Positions 25,014-29,544 of a stretch of DNA of 29,544 bases are shown one piece after another. The notes below the pieces were generated by a model. It made no database searches. It saw nothing but the letters and a program-made list of their open reading frames with translations, and was not told where the DNA came from. Both the position numbers and the translations under genes were made by a program. The stretch is from assembly GCA_031404155.1 (NCBI GenBank), contig JANNGZ010000053.1:1-29544 (forward strand), read 5' to 3'. Within the stretch, counting starts at the first letter, position 1. Each line of letters starts with the position of its first letter. This stretch comes from JANNGZ01 sp031404155 (lineage in GTDB: Bacteria > Pseudomonadota > Gammaproteobacteria > Burkholderiales > Burkholderiaceae_C).

Positions 25014-27425
25014 ATGTCCGAAACGAACCTGGCGACCGCCCTGGTCGCACCGTTTGAACATCTGAGGATGAGCGATGTCGACGCGGTTGGCGGCAAGAAC
25101 GCCAGCCTCGGCGAGATGATCAGCCAGCTCGCGGCCTCCGGGGTCCGGGTGCCCGGCGGATTTGCTACCACCGCCCATGCATTCCGCGAGTTCCTGAAGC
25201 AGGACGCGCTGGCGGGCCGGATTGCGGATCGTCTCTCCAAGCTCGATACCGAGGACGTGCGCGCCTTGGCCGAAGCCGGGGCCCAAATTCGCCAATGGGT
25301 GCTGGACACGCCGCTGCCGCCTCCGCTCGAGTCAGCGGTGCGCAAGCAGTTCGAGCAGCTCACCGCCGACCACCCCGGCGCGTCCTTTGCGGTGCGCTCG
25401 TCGGCAACCGCAGAGGACCTGCCCGACGCGTCGTTTGCCGGGCAGCAGGAGACCTTCCTCAACGTCGTCGGCATCGACGATGTGCTGCACAAGATGAAGG
25501 AAGTCTTCGCGTCGCTCTACAACGACCGCGCCATCTCCTACCGGGTGCACAAGGGCTTCGCGCATGGCGACGTGGCCTTGTCGGCAGGCGTGCAGCGCAT
25601 GGTGCGCTCGGACATCGGCGCGGCGGGCGTGATGTTCACGATCGACACCGAAAGCGGCTTCAAGGACGTGGTCTTCATCACCTCGAGCTGGGGGCTGGGC
25701 GAGACCGTGGTGCAAGGCGCGGTGAACCCCGACGAGTTCTATGTGCACAAGCCGACCCTGCAAGCGGGGCGATTGCCGATCATCCGGCGCAACCTGGGCT
25801 CGAAGCTGGTGCGCATGGAATTCACGACCGAGCAGGAGAAGGCCTCCAGCGGCCGGCTGGTCAGGACCACGGAAACGCCCCCCGAGCTGCGCAACCGCTA
25901 TTCGCTGTCGGACGCCGACATCATCGAGCTGTCGAAATTCGCCTTGATCATCGAAGGCCACTACGGCTGCGCGATGGACATCGAGTGGGGCCGCGACGGC
26001 AGCGACGGCAAGCTCTACATCCTCCAGGCCCGCCCGGAAACCGTGAAGAGCCAATCGGCGGGCAAGGTGGAACACCGCTACCGGCTCAAGGGCGACACGA
26101 GCAAGAACACGGTGCTGGTCGAGGGCCGCGCGATCGGCCAGAAGATCGGCACCGGGCGTGTGCGGTTGGTGAGTTCCCCCGCGGAGATGGACCTGGTGCA
26201 GCCCGGCGACATCCTGGTCACCGACATGACCGACCCCAACTGGGAGCCGGTGATGAAGCGCGCCAGCGCCATCGTCACCAACCGCGGTGGGCGCACCTGC
26301 CACGCCGCGATCATCGCGCGTGAACTCGGCATTCCGGCGGTGGTGGGCTGCGGCGACGCGACGACCAAGCTCGCCGACGGCGCCCTGGTGACCGTGGCCT
26401 GCTCCGAAGGCGACACCGGCTTCATCTTCGACGGCTTGCTGGAGAGCGAAGTCAACGAAGTCAAGCGCGGCGAAATGCCGTACTGCCCGATCAAGATCAT
26501 GATGAACATCGGCAACCCGCAGCTCGCGTTCGAGTTTGCGCAGATGCCAAATTCGGGTGTAGGCCTGGCCCGCCTGGAGTTCATCATCAACAACAACATC
26601 GGGGTGCACCCGAAGGCGATCCTCGACTATCCCAACGTCGACCCCGAGTTGAAGCTGGCGGTGGAGTCGGTGGCGCGTGGGCACGCCAGTCCGCGCGCCT
26701 TCTACGTCGAGATGCTGGTCGAGGGCATTGCCACGATCGCCGCGGCGTTCTGGCCCAAGTCGGTGATCGTTCGCCTCTCGGACTTCAAGAGCAACGAGTA
26801 CCGCAGGCTGATCGGCGGTGCGCGCTACGAGCCCGATGAAGAGAACCCGATGCTCGGCTTCCGCGGCGCGTCGCGCTACATCAGCGGCGAGTTCAGCGAC
26901 GCCTTTGCGATGGAGTGCGAGGCGCTCAAGCGGGTGCGCAACGAGATGGGATTGACCAACGTCGAAATCATGGTGCCGTTCGTGCGCACCGTGCGCCAGG
27001 CCGAACGTGTGACCGAGATGCTGGCCGATCGTGGCCTCAAACGCGGCACCAACGGTCTGCGCCTGATCATGATGTGCGAGGTGCCCAGCAACGCCATCCT
27101 GGCTGAACAGTTCCTCGAGTTCTTCGATGGCATGTCGATCGGCTCGAACGACCTGACCCAGCTGACCCTGGGCCTGGACCGCGACTCGGGGCTGGAGCAA
27201 CTCGCTGGCGACTTCGACGAGCGCGACCCCGCGGTCAAGGCGATGATCTCGCGCGCCATCGCGGCGTGCCGCGCTACCGGCAAGTACGTCGGCATCTGCG
27301 GCCAGGGCCCGAGCGACCACCCGGACTTCGCCGACTGGCTGGCCGCCGAGGGCATCGGCTCGATGTCGCTGAACCCCGACACCGTGGTCGAAACCTGGCA
27401 GCGGCTGGCTGCACGCAAGCGCTGA
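25014..27425 (+). CDS. ppsA: Phosphoenolpyruvate synthase
   Basis: PpsA converts pyruvate, ATP and water to PEP, AMP and phosphate, opening gluconeogenesis from three-carbon compounds. From the ATG at 25014 (GGAG at 25003–25006, 7-nt spacing) the product has 803 residues, against 792 in E. coli. The N-terminal ATP-grasp domain has [11 protein letters not shown] and [20 protein letters not shown]. The swivelling domain carries the phosphorylated His430 in [14 protein letters not shown], with Thr428 the expected target of PpsR. The C-terminal PEP-binding barrel has [17 protein letters not shown] and Cys762 in [14 protein letters not shown]. All catalytic elements are present. Confidence 0.98.
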   Translation: MSETNLATALVAPFEHLRMSDVDAVGGKNASLGEMISQLAASGVRVPGGFATTAHAFREFLKQDALAGRIADRLSKLDTEDVRALAEAGAQIRQWVLDTPLPPPLESAVRKQFEQLTADHPGASFAVRSSATAEDLPDASFAGQQETFLNVVGIDDVLHKMKEVFASLYNDRAISYRVHKGFAHGDVALSAGVQRMVRSDIGAAGVMFTIDTESGFKDVVFITSSWGLGETVVQGAVNPDEFYVHKPTLQAGRLPIIRRNLGSKLVRMEFTTEQEKASSGRLVRTTETPPELRNRYSLSDADIIELSKFALIIEGHYGCAMDIEWGRDGSDGKLYILQARPETVKSQSAGKVEHRYRLKGDTSKNTVLVEGRAIGQKIGTGRVRLVSSPAEMDLVQPGDILVTDMTDPNWEPVMKRASAIVTNRGGRTCHAAIIARELGIPAVVGCGDATTKLADGALVTVACSEGDTGFIFDGLLESEVNEVKRGEMPYCPIKIMMNIGNPQLAFEFAQMPNSGVGLARLEFIINNNIGVHPKAILDYPNVDPELKLAVESVARGHASPRAFYVEMLVEGIATIAAAFWPKSVIVRLSDFKSNEYRRLIGGARYEPDEENPMLGFRGASRYISGEFSDAFAMECEALKRVRNEMGLTNVEIMVPFVRTVRQAERVTEMLADRGLKRGTNGLRLIMMCEVPSNAILAEQFLEFFDGMSIGSNDLTQLTLGLDRDSGLEQLAGDFDERDPAVKAMISRAIAACRATGKYVGICGQGPSDHPDFADWLAAEGIGSMSLNPDTVVETWQRLAARKR

Positions 27426-27450
27426 GCGAGCCGGCGGTCCCGAAGGCGGG

Positions 27451-27469
27451 CACCGAGCCGGCCTCGGTG
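27451..27469 (+). terminator. Hairpin after ppsA
   Basis: A perfect 7-bp stem (caccgag 27451–27457, ctcggtg 27463–27469) with a 5-nt loop lies 26 bp after the ppsA stop and just before the rpsF promoter. It may end ppsA transcription, but there is no T run. Confidence 0.35.
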
Positions 27470-27497
27470 GCGGACAGCGGGCCAAGCCCGGCCCCAC

Positions 27498-27506
27498 TGC
27501 TACAAT
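27498..27506 (+). promoter_or_regulatory. rpsF operon promoter, extended −10
   Basis: TGCTACAAT (TACAAT 27501–27506) matches the rpsB promoter element exactly over ten bases including the following C. No −35 is apparent. Transcription would begin near 27513, giving a leader of about 70 nt before rpsF. Confidence 0.6.
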
Positions 27507-27583
27507 CATGGGCTTCCCTTGCCACACCCACGCCTACGACGCCGTGGGGCGGCTTCCAATCCTGGAACCCATAAGGAGTACCG

Positions 27584-27949
27584 ATGCGTCATTACGAGAT
27601 CATTCTGCTGATCCATCCGGATCAGAGCGAACAGGTTCCGGCCATGCTGGAGCGCTACAAGGGCCTGGTCACCGCCGCTGGCGGCAAGCTGCACCGGGTC
27701 GAGGACTGGGGGCGGCGCCAGTTGGCCTACCAGATCCAGAAGCTCGCGAAGGCGCATTACCTGTGCCTGAACATCGAGTGCGGCAACGAAACCTTGACCG
27801 AACTCGAGACGGGCTTCCGCTTCAACGACGCCGTATTGCGCCACCTCACCGTGGCCAAGGACAAGGCCGAGACAACGCCGTCGATCATGATGAAGACGGT
27901 GGAACGCGAAGAGGCCCGCAAGCAGCCGCAAGCGGAGGCTGCCGCCTGA
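27584..27949 (+). CDS. rpsF: 30S ribosomal protein S6
   Basis: S6 binds the central domain of 16S rRNA as a pair with S18, encoded two genes downstream. The 121-residue product starts [20 protein letters not shown] and contains [21 protein letters not shown], here seen as the typical GRRQLAY core. [14 protein letters not shown] is also characteristic. A charged, Ala-rich tail ends it. AAGGAG (27573–27578) is 5 nt before the ATG. It is first in the operon rpsF–priB–rpsR–rplI. Confidence 0.98.
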   Translation: MRHYEIILLIHPDQSEQVPAMLERYKGLVTAAGGKLHRVEDWGRRQLAYQIQKLAKAHYLCLNIECGNETLTELETGFRFNDAVLRHLTVAKDKAETTPSIMMKTVEREEARKQPQAEAAA

Positions 27950-27980
27950 AGTTCGAGGCCGCCGCGCCGGCTGCGCGCCG

Positions 27981-28262
27981 ATGAACCGCCTGGTTCTCTC
28001 GGCAACGCTGCTCGAACGCGGTGCCGTGAGGTACACCCCCGCCGGGCTGCCGGCTCTGGACATGGTGCTCAAGCACGAGTCCGAAGTCAGCGAGAACGGC
28101 ACACCGCGCAAGGTTTCGATGGAACTGCGCGCGGTGGCGATCGGGGAGATCACACGGCGGCTCGGTGCCTTGGCGCTCGGAGCGACCGGCAGTTTTGCCG
28201 GCTTCCTCGGTGCCACACGCAACGGCCGCGGCCTCGTGTTCCACATCACGACAGTCGACTGA
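27981..28262 (+). CDS. priB: Primosomal replication protein N (PriB)
   Basis: PriB is a small single-stranded-DNA-binding OB-fold dimer that helps PriA reload the replicative helicase at stalled forks. The 93-residue product begins MNRLVLSATLLERGAVRYTP and carries the OB-fold strands LDMVLKHES and VSMELRAVAIGE, ending in GLVFHITTVD. The family is short and divergent, and the place between rpsF and rpsR is a strong supporting argument because this order is conserved in beta- and gammaproteobacteria. It starts 31 bp after rpsF. Confidence 0.93.
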   Translation: MNRLVLSATLLERGAVRYTPAGLPALDMVLKHESEVSENGTPRKVSMELRAVAIGEITRRLGALALGATGSFAGFLGATRNGRGLVFHITTVD

Positions 28263-28311
28263 CACCGCTGACCTGTTCGTTCCCAGATTCTGATTCGAAG
28301 GAGTAATCAAG

Positions 28312-28602
28312 ATGCCCCCGCCACGTGGTAAAGGCCGGTTCTCGAAGGACCGAAAACCCAAACGCAACCAGCAATCGCTGCTGTTCAGGCGCAAGCGCTT
28401 CTGCCGCTTCACCGTCGCCGGCGTCGTGTCGATCGACTACAAGGACGTCGACACGCTGCGCGATTTCATCGGCGAAAACGGCAAGATCACGCCGGCCCGC
28501 CTGACCGGCACGCGCGCTTTCTACCAGCGCCAACTCACCGTCGCGATCAAGCGCGCGCGATTCCTCGCGCTGCTGCCCTACAGCGACCAGCACAAGGTCT
28601 AA
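28312..28602 (+). CDS. rpsR: 30S ribosomal protein S18
   Basis: S18 sits on the 30S platform next to S6. The 96-residue product has a basic N-terminal extension ([19 protein letters not shown]). The S18 core follows, with [34 protein letters not shown] and [11 protein letters not shown]. The extension makes it longer than the 75-residue E. coli protein, as is usual in this group. AAGGAG (28298–28303) is 8 nt before the ATG, supporting this start. Confidence 0.98.
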   Translation: MPPPRGKGRFSKDRKPKRNQQSLLFRRKRFCRFTVAGVVSIDYKDVDTLRDFIGENGKITPARLTGTRAFYQRQLTVAIKRARFLALLPYSDQHKV

Positions 28603-28614
28603 CGGAGCCTCACC

Positions 28615-29067
28615 ATGCAAGTGATCCTGCTTGAAAAACTGGCCAACCTCGGTGACCTTGGCGATGTGGTCAAGGTCAAGGACGGCTTCGCCCGCAACTT
28701 CCTGATCCCGAAGCGCCGCGCACGGCGCGCGACCGACACCGCGATCAAGGAGTTCGAGGTCAAGCGCGCCGAGCTGGAAAAGGCCGCGGCCGACAAGCTC
28801 GCCGCCGCACAGTCCACCGGCGAGAAGCTCGCCGGCAAGACGGTGCAGATCAGCCAGAAAGCAGGCGTCGATGGCCGCCTGTTTGGTTCGGTCACCAACG
28901 CCGACATCGCCGAAGGCCTGAAGAAGTTGGGCTTCGAGATCGCCAAGGCGCAGGTGCGCATGCCCAATGGTCCGCTCAAGACCACCGGCGAGCACGGCGT
29001 GTCGGTCGCCCCGCACAGCGACGTCGTGGTTGACATCACCGTCGTGGTGGTCGGCGAGACCGAGTAG
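28615..29067 (+). CDS. rplI: 50S ribosomal protein L9
   Basis: L9 binds 23S rRNA near the L1 stalk and projects from the 50S surface. The 150-residue product has the N-terminal rRNA-binding domain ([20 protein letters not shown], then [13 protein letters not shown]). A long charged helix spans about residues 45–75, followed by the C-terminal domain with [16 protein letters not shown]. Length matches the family. GGAG (28604–28607) is 7 nt before the ATG. It is the last gene of the operon, closed by a strong terminator. Confidence 0.99.
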   Translation: MQVILLEKLANLGDLGDVVKVKDGFARNFLIPKRRARRATDTAIKEFEVKRAELEKAAADKLAAAQSTGEKLAGKTVQISQKAGVDGRLFGSVTNADIAEGLKKLGFEIAKAQVRMPNGPLKTTGEHGVSVAPHSDVVVDITVVVVGETE

Positions 29068-29091
29068 GCCGGGTCACCCACCATCACCGAG

Positions 29092-29120
29092 GGGCCGGCA
29101 TCGCCGGCCCTTTTTCTTTT
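29092..29120 (+). terminator. Intrinsic terminator of the rpsF–rplI operon
   Basis: A perfect 8-bp stem (gggccggc 29092–29099, gccggccc 29103–29110) with a 3-nt loop is followed at once by tttttctttt. It is the strongest Rho-independent terminator in the window. Confidence 0.9.
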
Positions 29121-29144
29121 GCCGCCGGCGGTTTTGCACCGTTG

Positions 29145-29544
29145 ATGCGCCGGATGTCCACAGGCTTGCCCACAGGCAGTGCGAAATCGCGGCTGTCGAT
29201 GATCTTGCACCTTCTTGATGACGAGCCACGGTCGGTCAGTGCCCGCGGTGGGGCGTATCTTCAGCCGGGGATCGAGGATGTGGTGTTCATGAATCTGCGT
29301 TTCGGCAGCGGAGTGATCGCGCAGGTGCAACTGTCGTGGCTGGATCCGCGCAAGGAACGCCGGCTGACGGTCGTCGGATCGAAGAAGATGGTCGAGTTCG
29401 ACGACATCCACCCGGTCGAAAAACTGCGCGTCTATGACAAGGGCTTCGATCGGCCGCCGTCGTTCACCGAATACGCCGAGTTCCTGTCGATCCGAAATGG
29501 GGACATCCATATTCCGCAGGTCCCGATGGCCGAGCCGCTGGATC
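29145..29544 (+). pseudogene. Gfo/Idh/MocA-type oxidoreductase, N-terminal half missing; runs off window end
   Basis: The frame from 29145 is open to the end of the window (133 codons). From about 29190 it matches the C-terminal domain of Gfo/Idh/MocA sugar oxidoreductases found in surface-polysaccharide clusters: LSMILHLLDDEP, SVSARGGAYLQPGIEDVVF, VQLSWLDPRKERRLTVVGSK and KMVEFDD, then VRVYDKG-like and GDIHIPQVPM stretches. The NAD(P)-binding Rossmann domain and the catalytic Lys motif, which should precede this, are absent. The residues before 29190 look unrelated, and there is no Shine-Dalgarno. It is therefore a 5'-truncated remnant or the product of a rearrangement. Base composition is less GC-rich than its neighbours. 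Whether the 3' end is intact cannot be seen. Confidence 0.65.

Noticed and set aside
25332..27527. Open frame of 731 codons antisense to ppsA
   Set aside because: It lies opposite a full-length, motif-complete ppsA. Long antisense frames are expected in GC-rich genes with strong third-position bias, and its translation is His/Arg/Leu-rich without recognisable domains.

Overview
The window is a GC-rich stretch of a betaproteobacterial chromosome, most likely Burkholderiales (Comamonadaceae or the Rubrivivax/Leptothrix/Methylibium group). The gene orders purA–phosphoribosyltransferase–tRNA-Leu–rnr, rpsB–tsf–pyrH–frr–uppS–cdsA–dxr–rseP–bamA–skp–lpxD–fabZ–lpxA–lpxB–rnhB, ppsR/ppsA, and rpsF–priB–rpsR–rplI support this, as do the protein sequences. 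Nearly all of it is housekeeping DNA. I found no CRISPR array, insertion sequence, prophage or defence island.

Layout. 1–1507 (+): 3' part of purA and a phosphoribosyltransferase gene, closed by a hairpin that can terminate from both sides. 1564–1648 (−): tRNA-Leu(CAG). 1725–3977 (+): rnr (RNase R), whose product lacks the usual N-terminal helix-turn-helix region and has Val in place of one Asp of the RNB active-site motif. 4122–8615 (−): an amidase gene, a 310-bp hairpin-rich gap, then dadA overlapping nnr (NAD(P)H-hydrate repair) by 4 bp. 8621–9576 (+): an extended −10 promoter, a leader of about 200 nt and rpsB, followed by a terminator/attenuator before tsf. 9659–23979 (+): one tightly packed run for translation (tsf, frr), UMP synthesis (pyrH), isoprenoid and undecaprenyl carrier synthesis (dxr, uppS), phospholipid synthesis (cdsA), envelope proteolysis and outer-membrane assembly (rseP, bamA, skp), lipid A synthesis (lpxD, fabZ, lpxA, lpxB), then rnhB and a SpoU-type methyltransferase gene. 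23986–24810 (−) ppsR and 25014–27425 (+) ppsA form a divergent regulator/target pair. 27498–29120 (+): rpsF–priB–rpsR–rplI with a promoter resembling that of rpsB and a strong terminator.

The last 400 bases break the pattern. Where dnaB is commonly found in this group, an open frame encodes the C-terminal half of a Gfo/Idh/MocA-type sugar oxidoreductase without its Rossmann domain. This is the main non-housekeeping signal and could be a rearrangement, a gene remnant or an assembly join.

No clearly new biological system was seen. The items most worth a second look are this terminal junction, the RNase R active-site substitution, the altered Omp85 motif in BamA, and a 26-codon mini-frame overlapping both lpxD and fabZ.
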